Below, piece by piece: positions 16,543 through 24,992 of a stretch of 64,000 nucleotides of DNA (the first letter of the stretch is position 1; each line of letters opens with the position of its first letter). Location: NCBI RefSeq assembly GCF_900105965.1, contig NZ_FNTV01000001.1, forward strand, positions 1,240,001 to 1,304,000, in the 5' to 3' direction. This DNA comes from Arthrobacter alpinus. Lineage in GTDB: Bacteria > Actinomycetota > Actinomycetes > Actinomycetales > Micrococcaceae. The notes under the pieces are model-generated. The model was not told where the DNA came from. It saw nothing but the letters and a program-made list of their open reading frames with translations, and searched no databases. Both the position numbers and the translations under genes were made by a program.

Positions 16543-17334
16543 TTAGAACAAAGCAGTCAATACACCTCCGTCAACGCGCACCGCTGATCCGTTCGTCGCG
16601 GATGCTGCCGGGCTTGCCAGGAAAGTCACCATGTTCGCGATCTCACGTGGTTCTATGAATCGTTCCAGCAGTGAAGTTTGGTTCGTCGCGATGATCGCCT
16701 TCTTCATATCGTCTACTGAAATGGCCGATTGACGAGCGAGCGCCTCGACAGTTTGAGCAACACCGTCGGAGTACGTAGGGCCGCCAAGCACCGAGTTCAC
16801 AGTCACGCTGGTGCCCTTGGTGAGCTTGGACAGGCCGTTTCCAACGGCCAGCATTGCCGTCTTTGATGTGCCATAGTGGATCATTTCGGCCGGGATGTTG
16901 GCCCCTGACTCACTGCTCACGAAAATGATTCGACCCCACCCTCGGTCCAACATGGCCGGCATTGCGCTTCTGGCGAGTCGCACGCCGCTGAGCACATTCA
17001 CCTCAAAGTACATCCGCCAGTCCTCATCCGAAATGAGGTCAAAAGGCTTCAACTCGAATAATCCGACATTGTTGATGAGAATGTCGACGCCGGCAAGGTC
17101 GGTGCATAGTCCCTCTACCTGGTCCGTGTCAGCGAAGTCGGCTGCGATGCCAGCAACGGATGCCCCGGGAACTTCTCGCCGCAGCGACTCCACGGCCGCG
17201 GATAGCTTTGCTGCGTCACGCCCGTTGAGCGTCACGTCCACGCCTTCTGTGGCCAACGCCTTCGCGATGGCATAGCCGATGCCTTGGGTCGAGCCGCTGA
17301 TGAACGCCTTTTTGCCTCTGAGTTCCAGATCCAT
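16543..17334 (-). CDS. Short-chain dehydrogenase/reductase
   Basis: The 263-residue classical SDR has the cofactor motif SGSTQGIGYAIAKAL near the N-terminus, INNVG (about 88), the catalytic Ser in SSESG (about 140) and YGTSK (about 155), and ends with AVRVDGGVLTALF. The ATG at 17334 is preceded by AAGGAG; the frame runs further upstream without conserved sequence. It is divergent from the SARP-type regulator at 17471, which may control it. SDRs with this layout reduce or oxidise many alcohols and ketones, so no substrate is assigned. Confidence 0.88.
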   Translation of the reverse strand: MDLELRGKKAFISGSTQGIGYAIAKALATEGVDVTLNGRDAAKLSAAVESLRREVPGASVAGIAADFADTDQVEGLCTDLAGVDILINNVGLFELKPFDLISDEDWRMYFEVNVLSGVRLARSAMPAMLDRGWGRIIFVSSESGANIPAEMIHYGTSKTAMLAVGNGLSKLTKGTSVTVNSVLGGPTYSDGVAQTVEALARQSAISVDDMKKAIIATNQTSLLERFIEPREIANMVTFLASPAASATNGSAVRVDGGVLTALF

Positions 17335-17405
17335 GTTTCGCTCCTTCTGGTCGCGTACCGTAACGGCGACCTCATCCGCCGCCGGAAATTCCGGTGGGCG
17401 GTTAA

Positions 17406-17420
17406 TGTGAGAATTCCACA
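17406..17420. promoter_or_regulatory. Imperfect dyad between divergent SDR and SARP genes
   Basis: The 136-base divergent promoter region contains TGTG, seven bases, CACA, with partial symmetry inside (GAATTC core). It lies 72 bases upstream of the SDR start and 50 upstream of the SARP start. It could bind a regulator of either gene. SARP proteins usually bind direct repeats near -35, which I do not see clearly, so a different regulator is possible. Confidence 0.25.
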
Positions 17421-17470
17421 CCCGGATCAGCCCGCGATCAGCGGACAACAATACGAACTAGGATGAGCCA

Positions 17471-19336
17471 ATGAGTCAGCTCCGTATTCGCGTTCTAGGC
17501 CGGATCGGCGCGGAGATCGACGGCGAACCCCTTCACCTCTCCAAGTCACGGCATCGTGAGATCCTCAGCATTCTGGTAGCCGCTCATGGCAGGACCGTGT
17601 CAACGGGCAGGTTGGTCGATGAGTTGTGGGAGGACGCCCCTGTCGGCGCGGTGGGCGCCGTTCGCACTTTCATCGGCGAGCTGCGCCGCATTCTCGAACC
17701 GGAGCGTCTGCCTCGCACGCCGCCGGAGAATCTCGTCACCGTCGCTGACGGCTATGCGCTCAAACTCACGTCGACCGCCGTCGACCTTTGGCGGGCCGAA
17801 CAGGCCGTTCAGACGGCGAAGGGAAGCAGCCCTGCGGCGCGCGAACCACTTTTGACCGGCGCGTTGGAAGAGTGGCGCGGGACTGCTTTCGAAGAGTTCA
17901 TCACTCGACCCTGGGCCAAGAGTGAGAGGGCCTGGATTGCTGAACTCAGGGCAGGAGCGGTCGAGGACTTGGCAGAAGCCAGACTTGCGCTCGGTCAGCC
18001 AAAGGACGTTGTCGCGCTACTCGATGCGCACATCGTCGAACATCCTTGGCGTGAGGAAGGCTGGCGGCTTCTCGCACTCGCCTTATATCGGTCCGCACGC
18101 CCGGGAGATGCTCTGGCCGTAGTCTCCCAAGCCCGCTCCACCCTCATGCAAGACCTCGGGATCGATCCCAGTGATCGGCTCGCAGGGCTCGAACAAGGCA
18201 TCATGCGTCGCGATCCTGCACTCGATCTCGCCGACGACGGCGGCTCGATCCTGTTGCGGACCGCCACCGCACGCACCGGTGTGCGTTCCCAACTCGAAAG
18301 CGTCACCGTACTCCTGCCTCTGCTCGCGGTGTCCGGGTCGGTCCAGTTCGCTGCGGACCAACGGATGTCCGCAATCGCTGCTGCCGAACAATTCGGCGAC
18401 CCGGAATTGGCGGCGCGCGTCATCGGCGGGTTTGACGTGCCAGGCAGCTGGACTCGGTCGGCTGCGATCGTTGACGCCGCCCTGCGGACAATCTCGATCC
18501 TGCCAGCTGGGGCGTCGGACCGGGTACGGGCGAGGCTCCTCGCCACCGTTGCCATGGAATCACGTGGCACCGCCAACCGGCTGACCGAGGCCGCCGAAGC
18601 CGAACGAATCGCCAGGCGGCTGGGTGACCCCTCTCTGTTGTGCTTTGCGCTCAGTGCCCGCTATGTGCAGACTTTCGAGAAGGCCGGACACGCAAGATCA
18701 CGCGAAACAATCGGCGCCGAGCTCATTGCCCTAGCCGTCGCAGCGGAGTTGCCGACCTTCGAGATCCAGGGACGGCTGATCACGATGCAGGCACTGTGTG
18801 CCCTGGAGAACATCTTGGCTGCTTCGGATGAGGCCGCAAAAATAGATGCTCTTGCCGCACGTTTCGACCGACCCCTCGCATCCGTCTTCACCGCCTGGTT
18901 CCGATGGGTCTTCACCCAGGGCCCTCCACCGCCAGAAGGAAGTGAGATGCCCGGATTCAGGATCGGGTTGCATGACCTGGCGAAGTTCACTGCGGCTGTT
19001 CGAGCTGGAGCTGAGCTCCAGGATGGGCATTTTGGGCCATACGAACCCTGGGTGCGCCCCTTGCTTCTTGCTAGGACGGGGCGCCAGAAGGAAGCCGCGA
19101 TGGCTCTCGATAGTCTTGAAGTGCCACCACATGATCTGATGCTCGAGGTGTCATGGTTCCTGATCGGACTTGCTGCGATCGCCAGCGGAAACAAGGACGC
19201 GGGGCGGCGTTCCTACCACGCTCTCCTGCCAGCAGCAGGAGAGCGTGCAGGCGGCAGCGGCGCAGTCGACCTCGGCCCAATCTCGCCACTACTCAACGAA
19301 CTTGTTCAATTTTGCGCTATGGGGGATCAATACTGA
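17471..19336 (+). CDS. SARP/BTAD-type transcriptional activator
   Basis: The 621-residue protein begins with an OmpR-like winged-helix DNA-binding domain (about 1-95; RIRVLGRIGAEIDGEPLHL, SKSRHREILSIL, GRLVDELWEDAP). A bacterial transcriptional activation domain of TPR-like helices follows (about 100-245; EEWRGTAFEEF, HPWREEGWRLLALALYRSAR). The remaining 370 residues are helical and Ala/Arg-rich with no Walker A motif, so this is not the NB-ARC-containing large SARP form. Such regulators activate nearby metabolic genes; the only obvious local target is the divergent SDR. A perfect 13-base hairpin lies inside its last 120 bases. Confidence 0.85.
   Translation: MSQLRIRVLGRIGAEIDGEPLHLSKSRHREILSILVAAHGRTVSTGRLVDELWEDAPVGAVGAVRTFIGELRRILEPERLPRTPPENLVTVADGYALKLTSTAVDLWRAEQAVQTAKGSSPAAREPLLTGALEEWRGTAFEEFITRPWAKSERAWIAELRAGAVEDLAEARLALGQPKDVVALLDAHIVEHPWREEGWRLLALALYRSARPGDALAVVSQARSTLMQDLGIDPSDRLAGLEQGIMRRDPALDLADDGGSILLRTATARTGVRSQLESVTVLLPLLAVSGSVQFAADQRMSAIAAAEQFGDPELAARVIGGFDVPGSWTRSAAIVDAALRTISILPAGASDRVRARLLATVAMESRGTANRLTEAAEAERIARRLGDPSLLCFALSARYVQTFEKAGHARSRETIGAELIALAVAAELPTFEIQGRLITMQALCALENILAASDEAAKIDALAARFDRPLASVFTAWFRWVFTQGPPPPEGSEMPGFRIGLHDLAKFTAAVRAGAELQDGHFGPYEPWVRPLLLARTGRQKEAAMALDSLEVPPHDLMLEVSWFLIGLAAIASGNKDAGRRSYHALLPAAGERAGGSGAVDLGPISPLLNELVQFCAMGDQY
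19217..19247. repeat. Perfect 13-base inverted repeat inside the 3' end of the SARP gene
   Basis: CACGCTCTCCTGC (19217-19229), five bases, then its exact reverse complement (19235-19247). It lies about 90 bases before the SARP stop and 118 beyond the stop of the convergent cutC gene. As RNA it would make a very stable 13-pair, five-base-loop hairpin. It could terminate cutC transcription from within the opposing gene, or protect the SARP mRNA 3' end. Confidence 0.45.
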
Positions 19337-19364
19337 CTCAAGTCCACGTGAAAGCGGCCAAGTG

Positions 19365-20096
19365 TCAGAGGGCTGCTGTGGCACAAGTGGAGAAGGCGTT
19401 CGCGGCCTCCCGAGCTTTCCGTACAACTTCTCGATTCGTGACCATGTAGGTGTCCGGGCCGCCGTCGTTGACCATTTCCTTGGCCGAAAGATGCACGGCT
19501 GACAGCCCGGCCCGGCCCATCGAGGCTATGTCTGCGACCCGGAGCCCACCACCGGCCATGATTTCAATCCGGCCAGCAGCACGATCATTCATCGCCGCCA
19601 AGGCGAATAGACCGTCTCCGGCAGTAGGTGCTCCTCCCGAGCTGAGAACGCGGGTGAAACCCAGCGAAATGAGTTTTTCAACAGCCACGACACCAGAAGT
19701 TGACGAATCGATGGCGCGGTGGAAGGTCAGCTGGGCGTCGGGATTAACGGCCAGGGCCGACTCGACGAATCGCCGGGAGGCCTGGCAATCTATGCCGCCC
19801 GAGGGCAGTAGCGCTCCGAATACCACGCCGTTCACTCCCCGTTTCAACAGGTCGGTGGCATCCCGGATCATGGTCTCCACTTCGAGCGTGGAGTAGACGA
19901 AATCGCCTGGACGGCATCGCACCAGTGGGTGAATTTCCAGTCGGTCGGCAACGCATTCGGCGCTTATCTCCAGTAGGCCCAAACTCGGCGTCAATCCTCC
20001 CAATTCCAAGCTGGTGCACAGCTCTATCCGGTCAGCGCCCTCTTCGGCCGCAATGGCCGCGCCTTGGGCGCTGACGACAGCAATCTCCAGCTTCAT
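19365..20096 (-). CDS. cutC: CutC-family TIM-barrel protein
   Basis: The 243-residue protein matches CutC along its length: MKLEIAVVSAQGA at the N-terminus, GADRIELCTSLELGGLTPS (about 28-46), HPLVRCRPGDFVYS, GVVFGALLPSGGID, LTFHRAID and LSSGGAPTA. The ATG at 20096 follows GAGGG at good spacing; an upstream ATG at 20117 would also overlap the sulfatase end. CutC was named for copper tolerance, but its biochemical role is unsettled and it often lies beside sugar or glycan genes, as here beside a sulfatase and near a GH20 gene. It is 17 bases after the sulfatase stop and probably in its operon. Confidence 0.88.
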   Translation of the reverse strand: MKLEIAVVSAQGAAIAAEEGADRIELCTSLELGGLTPSLGLLEISAECVADRLEIHPLVRCRPGDFVYSTLEVETMIRDATDLLKRGVNGVVFGALLPSGGIDCQASRRFVESALAVNPDAQLTFHRAIDSSTSGVVAVEKLISLGFTRVLSSGGAPTAGDGLFALAAMNDRAAGRIEIMAGGGLRVADIASMGRAGLSAVHLSAKEMVNDGGPDTYMVTNREVVRKAREAANAFSTCATAAL

Positions 20097-20113
20097 GATC
20101 GGACCCTCGAGAT

Positions 20114-21720
20114 TCATCGCCCGACACCAGCAACTTGCGGACGTCCTGCAGGCGGTTGAAAGAGCTCCGTTCGGGTACTTGGAATGAGGGGATCCAAGGC
20201 ATGGCCGACCTTGCCCGTCTTCTGCGGAATGGGAGCGGCCTCCCATGACGTAGAGACGGCACCGTTGTTCGGGTTCAACCGTGCAAAGAGGTCATCGGCC
20301 AGGTGGGAGCGGCCCGTGCGGCGCAGATGCTCCATGTAAATCTCGGGATCGTTGTACAGTGCAGGGCCCTCTTGCAGGGCGGTTTGCATGGGGTCGGGCG
20401 CCGATCCCGGCATGCCAGCATAACGATTCCACCATTCGGCCAGGCGCGAGCGCATCAGCACCACCATGGCAGGCTCCGCGTCTAGGAGGTTTTCCGTGAG
20501 GAAAGGGTCCTCCTTGACGTTGAACAGTGACTCCCACTCTGCCCTGAATGCGCCGGGGTGGTACGTACGGATGTAGAGGTGGTCCCGGTCGCGGACGGCC
20601 CGTTGGAAGGTGTGGGCGCCGTGTCCCATGACCAAGTATTCGCGGCTTTCAAAGTCCTCGCGGTGCAATACCTTGGCGAAGCTTGTCCCTTGCCATTTGC
20701 GGGGATGGGCAACCCCAGAAGATCGCAAAGCGTGGGCGCGTAGTCGATGTTGTAGAGCAGGGCGTCGCTTCGAATTTGCGCCGTGCCGTCGGTCAGCCCG
20801 GGCCACTTGATGATCATGGGCAAGTGGTGGACCGGCTCATTGGCCAGTCCGTGTTCAGCGTAGGACCCTTGTTCGCCGAATGACTCGCCGTGGTCGGCGC
20901 TGACGATGATCGCCACGTCCTCGCCAAGGCCCATGGCCCTGATGCCGTCCAGCAGGCGACCAAACTGGCTGTCCCAATACATGATGGCGCCGTCGTAGCC
21001 GTTGATGAGCCGCTCGTAATCGTCCCGAGTGCGAATTGCTTGGGGCGCGTTGTCGGGGGAGCGGTTTTCGATCATGCCGTCGGAATACATCAAATCCAGG
21101 GCTGAGCGTGGCCCGTACACTTCGGCATGGGCATCAATGGCGTTCTGGTCGGGCCAGGCGGGTGCGGGACCCGCGTCCTTGGCGCGGTTGGTCCATTCTT
21201 TTTCCTGCAGGTAGTCCATGTGCGGATCCCAGTAAGTCAGATGCAGGTACCAGTCGGGGTTTTCCTTGTGCCCGCCGATCCATTCCAGAGCCCTGTCGGT
21301 GATGATGTTGGCGGGCTCGTCGCCCACCTCGGGTGTGGCCCGCACCGTCTCGCGGAAGTTGCCCAGGAAATACCAAGCCCGGTGCCGCTCGGCAAAGGAG
21401 GAAATGCACGCAGTGAGATAGCCGTGGGCTCCCAGGTGTTGACCGAGCAGCGGCCGCCCCGGTTCCAGGCCGTGGCCGGCGTCGATCCTAAAGCGTGCAG
21501 CGCTTCCATGATGACCAACAACGCCGTTGGTTATGCCGAATTGGCCCGATGTCAGGGCCGTGCGTGAGGGTAGGCAAGGGGAGTCGGAGGCATAGTAGCT
21601 CTCAAGGACCGCTGCCCCCTCGGCAAAAGCATCCAACTGCGGAGTGATTCTCCGCCGGTAACCGTAAGGTCCTGTATGGTCGGGCCGTAAGGTGTCGACG
21701 TCAACGTAAATCACCCGCAT
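20114..21720 (-). CDS. Type I sulfatase, split by a one-base shift at 20687-20689
   Basis: The N-terminal frame starts MRVIYVDVDTLRPDHTGPYG, the alkaline-phosphatase-like metal-binding region, and carries DSPCLPSRTALTSGQ. The Cys in C-x-P-S-R is the residue matured to formylglycine. VSADHGESFGEQG supplies further metal ligands. After LLGLPIPANGKG the frame shifts; the continuation (SFAKVLHREDFESREYLV, then LYIRTYHPGAFRAEW) is the normal C-terminal domain. Adding one G restores 535 residues. There is no signal peptide, so it probably desulfates imported sugars in the cytoplasm. Its start overlaps the PadR gene by 10 bases. Sulfatase-maturing enzyme genes are not in this window. Confidence 0.83.
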
Positions 21721-22328
21721 TTTTCATCCTCTCCGCTCTTTTGTTCGTCCGTGTTGCTGTGGTCTTCTATGTAGGCCGCGAGGCGCGCATGGGCCATCTC
21801 CAGCCAGGAAAGATTCGATTGGCCCAGCAGGAATGAACGCTCCCCAACCATCCTGACCAGTTCGGCCTGCCAGTCCGCGTCCACCGGGACTGCCGCCTCA
21901 CCCAGATCCGCTGGTGCTTCATAGGGGCGGCTTTCGGCCTGCTGACGGCGCCGGTACTTCAATTCCGTGTCCAGCACATCCATGGCGGCTTGTGGGCTGA
22001 CCACCCCGCCGAGGAGCATCCGCATCTGGAAGTCAGCTTCCAGAGGGCGAATCGTGGGGGTGTGCTCGGACATGGCCCAGCCAACAAACGCGGCGACACC
22101 GGCGGATGTCAGCGTGTACACCTTGGCGTCGGGGCCCGAGCCGCGCTGGTCGACCGTGACCTCGACCCAGCCTTTCGTGTGGAAGTCGTTGAGCTGGCGG
22201 TAAATCTGCGGCGGCTTGGGGCTGTAGCCAAAGTAGGGCGCCTCCTTGGCCATCCATTTGTACAGGTCGTAGCCAGACATGGGGTTGGTTGCGAGCCGTC
22301 CCAAAATAATGCATTCAAGTTTCTTCAC
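21711..22328 (-). CDS. PadR-family transcriptional regulator
   Basis: The 205-residue protein has the PadR winged-helix domain at its N-terminus: LECIILGRLATNPMSGYDLYKWM, PPQIYRQLNDFHTKGWVEV and GPDAKVYTLTSAG. A helical C-terminal dimerisation domain of the longer PadR subfamily follows. The start is a GTG at 22328. It reads into the sulfatase gene with a 10-base overlap and is divergent from the Dpp-type importer at 22479. It is the obvious candidate to control both directions of this locus. Confidence 0.88.
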   Translation of the reverse strand: MKKLECIILGRLATNPMSGYDLYKWMAKEAPYFGYSPKPPQIYRQLNDFHTKGWVEVTVDQRGSGPDAKVYTLTSAGVAAFVGWAMSEHTPTIRPLEADFQMRMLLGGVVSPQAAMDVLDTELKYRRRQQAESRPYEAPADLGEAAVPVDADWQAELVRMVGERSFLLGQSNLSWLEMAHARLAAYIEDHSNTDEQKSGEDEKCG

Positions 22329-22345
22329 AATGTGTTGCCCCTCAC

Positions 22346-22366
22346 GTATCTATGTGTTTATGATAC
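22346..22366. promoter_or_regulatory. Dyad near the PadR-gene start, candidate operator
   Basis: GTATC, eleven bases, GATAC forms a perfect dyad 17 bases upstream of the padR-like GTG. It is likely to overlap that gene's promoter, where TATCAT on the minus strand could serve as a -10. The half-site region TATCTATG resembles TATACTATG in the second dyad about 58 bases away, suggesting one regulator binds both. Confidence 0.35.
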
Positions 22367-22403
22367 TAGTGCAAGCCCGAGATAAAGGGCAAGACTTCTA
22401 TAT

Positions 22404-22425
22404 ACTATGAACGGTTGAACATAGT
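22404..22425. promoter_or_regulatory. Dyad near the ABC importer promoter, candidate operator
   Basis: ACTATG, ten bases, CATAGT is a perfect 22-base dyad 54 bases before the solute-binding protein start. A possible -10 hexamer, TATACT at 22401-22406, overlaps its left arm, so a protein bound here would block transcription. ATG and CAT half-sites about ten bases apart recall known PadR operators, making the divergent PadR gene the best candidate. Confidence 0.4.
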
Positions 22426-22478
22426 TCCGGTAACCAAATGGGGAACTGCCGGAATCATGTGGGACCTAAGGAGCAATC

Positions 22479-24011
22479 GTGTTTTCACGTCGCAGTGTCT
22501 TACAAGGATTCGCAGTTGGAACTGTTTTGCTGGGAATAAGTGCCTGCAGCAGCAACAAGCCAGGCACCGTCGCCGCCGCCGGGGAAGCAACATTGACTCT
22601 AGGTGCCGGCGTCGAGCCTTTGTCTTTTGATCCCGCGCAGTCACGCGAAGCCCAGTTTGTCCAGTACTTTCAGCCCGTCTTCGACACCCTGATCCGCCGC
22701 ATGCCTGACGGGCAGCCCAGCCCCATGCTGGCAAAATCTTGGAGCTACAACGCCGACAACACGGAGCTGACCTTCATGCTCCGTGACGACGTCAAGTTTA
22801 GCGATGGCGAAGCGTTTAACGCAGAAGCGGCCAAGGCCAACCTTGACCGCTTCAAAACCGCCGGCGGGCCGTTGCAGGCACAACTCGTCACGCTTGAGAG
22901 TGTCATGGCCAAGGACGCAACAACCCTCGTTCTGAAGCTAAGCACACAGGACCCCAGCCTGATCGTCAATCTCGGTGGCCCCAGCGGCTACATGCAGTCG
23001 CCCAAGCAGTTCACGAGCGCCAACATCAAGACCCAGCCGATAGGATCAGGGCCTTACAAACTTGACCGGTCCAAAACAACCCCCGGCGCCCTGTACACGT
23101 ACGTCAAGAACGAGAACTACTGGAACAAGGAGCTCCAACAGTTCGCCACTATTGTCATCAAGCCAATGAAAGACGAGAATGCGCGCATCAACGCGCTCCG
23201 CTCGGGCCAGATTGACGGCATGATTGCAACGGCGAAGACGATTTCCGAGGCCAAGAAATCCAAGATCAACGTTCTTGAATACCCGGGCGATTGGCAGGGC
23301 CTGACCTTCTTGGACCGGGCAGGCACACTTGCCCCTGAACTCAAGGACCCCCGAGTTCGCCAGGCCATCAACTTTGCAATCGACAAAAAGACCATTCTAG
23401 AAAAAGTGGGCCTAGGGCTCGGCGAGGTCACCAGCCAAATCTTCAGCCCAAAATCGAGCGCCTTCGTCAAGGACCTTGACAGCGCTTACGACTTCGACAT
23501 CGCCAAAGCCAAGTCGCTGCTGGCTGAGGCCGGTCTTGCCGATGGTTTCACCCTCACCATGCCGTCTTCCTCGAGCATGGATCCGGCCATGGCGCCTGCA
23601 TTGCGAGACGGGCTGGCCCAGGTCGGCATCAAGGTTGACTGGGCCGACGTATCCGCCGCGGCTTACCAAGCGGAGCAACAGTCCGGCAAGTACCCGGCAG
23701 TCTTCGCGGGCTTCGGGCAGCCGGCCGTCGGATGGGGTGCCGTCACGCAGATCATTGCACCCAATGCCGCATGGAATGTCCTTAAGTCAACCGATCCCAA
23801 GATTGAAGCGTTGCTGGGAAAGATCAAGCTTGCCTCGGACGACGCCGCAGGGCCCGAATACCAGGAACTAAACAAGTACTTGGTTGACCAGGCCTGGTTT
23901 GCACCGTTCTTCCGCGTCACTCAGCCCTACTACACCAGCAGCAAGGTTTCCGTGGAGGCGCAATCTGGCCAGGCCGTTCCCTCGATTTACAATTTCACTC
24001 CTGCCAAGTGA
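22479..24011 (+). CDS. Family 5 (Dpp/Opp-type) solute-binding lipoprotein
   Basis: The 510-residue protein starts MFSRRSVLQGFAVG, a twin-arginine-type signal, ending in the lipobox ISAC. It should be exported folded and lipid-anchored. The mature part shows SBP_bac_5 features: VEPLSFDPAQSREAQ, FDTLIRRMPDGQPSPMLAKSW, LRDDVKFSDGEAFNAE, PIGSGPYKLDRSK and DPRVRQAINFAIDKKTILEKV. Family 5 proteins bind peptides but also oligosaccharides. The downstream beta-helix and GH20 genes and the divergent sulfatase favour a glycan fragment as ligand. It is the first gene of a six-gene plus-strand run. Confidence 0.88.
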   Translation: MFSRRSVLQGFAVGTVLLGISACSSNKPGTVAAAGEATLTLGAGVEPLSFDPAQSREAQFVQYFQPVFDTLIRRMPDGQPSPMLAKSWSYNADNTELTFMLRDDVKFSDGEAFNAEAAKANLDRFKTAGGPLQAQLVTLESVMAKDATTLVLKLSTQDPSLIVNLGGPSGYMQSPKQFTSANIKTQPIGSGPYKLDRSKTTPGALYTYVKNENYWNKELQQFATIVIKPMKDENARINALRSGQIDGMIATAKTISEAKKSKINVLEYPGDWQGLTFLDRAGTLAPELKDPRVRQAINFAIDKKTILEKVGLGLGEVTSQIFSPKSSAFVKDLDSAYDFDIAKAKSLLAEAGLADGFTLTMPSSSSMDPAMAPALRDGLAQVGIKVDWADVSAAAYQAEQQSGKYPAVFAGFGQPAVGWGAVTQIIAPNAAWNVLKSTDPKIEALLGKIKLASDDAAGPEYQELNKYLVDQAWFAPFFRVTQPYYTSSKVSVEAQSGQAVPSIYNFTPAK

Positions 24012-24050
24012 CATACGGCCACCACACCAGGACCATCAGGAGCTAGACCC

Positions 24051-24992
24051 ATGATCCACTATGTTGCGCGCCGTTTGGGCGCCGGAGTTCTTCTTGTTAT
24101 CACCGCATCTTTTGTGGTGTATTTGCTGATGCTTGTTAACAGCGCGCATATGGCCCAGATCCTACTGGGCCCGGACGCAACCCCGGACCTAGTGGCGCGC
24201 AAGACAGTTCAGCTCGGCTTGGACAAGCCGGGAATCGTCCAGTACGGGAACTGGCTGTCCCACGCAGTCCGCGGCGACCTGGGGAATTCCTGGAGCGACG
24301 GCGAATCTGTAGGCTTCCTGATTTTGAACCGAATTTCAGTGACGTTGTCCCTGGCCATCGGCACAATCATCGTTTCGGTCGCCGTGTCACTGGTAATCGG
24401 CATGGCGGCCGGCGTGCGTCGCGGCGTCCTCGACCGCGTGGTTCAGATCATCTCAGTTGGCGGACTGGTGTTCCCCGGATTCTGGTTGGCACTCGTCCTG
24501 GTGGTTTTCATTGCCATCAACCTGGGCATCCTCCCCGCCACGGGCTACATGCCGTTCACCCAGGATCCGGTGGGATGGTTCCTCAGCCTGGTCCTGCCGG
24601 TCTTCTCGTTGGCGTTGGGGGCAGTAGCCGGTTTGTCGCAACAAATTCGCAGCGCAACCATCGCCACGCTGGAAAAGGACTATGTCCGTACCTTGCGCAG
24701 CCGTGGCCTGCCGGAATGGTTGGTGCTGTTGCGGCACGTCCTGCGCAACGCGGCACCCCCCACGCTGACAATTGTCTCGTTGAACTTCATTGGCCTGATG
24801 AGCGGGGCGGTCATGATCGAGCAGATCTTCGCCCTGCCAGGTATCGGTTCCCTTGCAGTTACCTCAACCACCAGTGGCGACATTCCCGTGGTTATGGGAA
24901 CAGTGATCATTGCGGTGATCATCGTAGTCCTCGTCAACATAGCCGTTGACTTGGTCAATGGCTGGCTCAATCCGAAGGTACGTCTCTCATGA
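24051..24992 (+). CDS. DppB-type ABC importer permease
   Basis: This 313-residue membrane protein begins MIHYVARRLGAGVLLVITASF, typical of DppB/OppB, and contains LGLDKPGIVQYGNWLSHAVRG. The inner-membrane signature lies near VRTLRSRGLPEW, and the conserved C-terminus is IEQIFALPGIGSLAV. Six transmembrane segments are apparent. It follows the solute-binding protein by 39 bases and overlaps the next gene by ATGA, so subunit stoichiometry is probably set by coupled translation. Confidence 0.9.
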   Translation: MIHYVARRLGAGVLLVITASFVVYLLMLVNSAHMAQILLGPDATPDLVARKTVQLGLDKPGIVQYGNWLSHAVRGDLGNSWSDGESVGFLILNRISVTLSLAIGTIIVSVAVSLVIGMAAGVRRGVLDRVVQIISVGGLVFPGFWLALVLVVFIAINLGILPATGYMPFTQDPVGWFLSLVLPVFSLALGAVAGLSQQIRSATIATLEKDYVRTLRSRGLPEWLVLLRHVLRNAAPPTLTIVSLNFIGLMSGAVMIEQIFALPGIGSLAVTSTTSGDIPVVMGTVIIAVIIVVLVNIAVDLVNGWLNPKVRLS

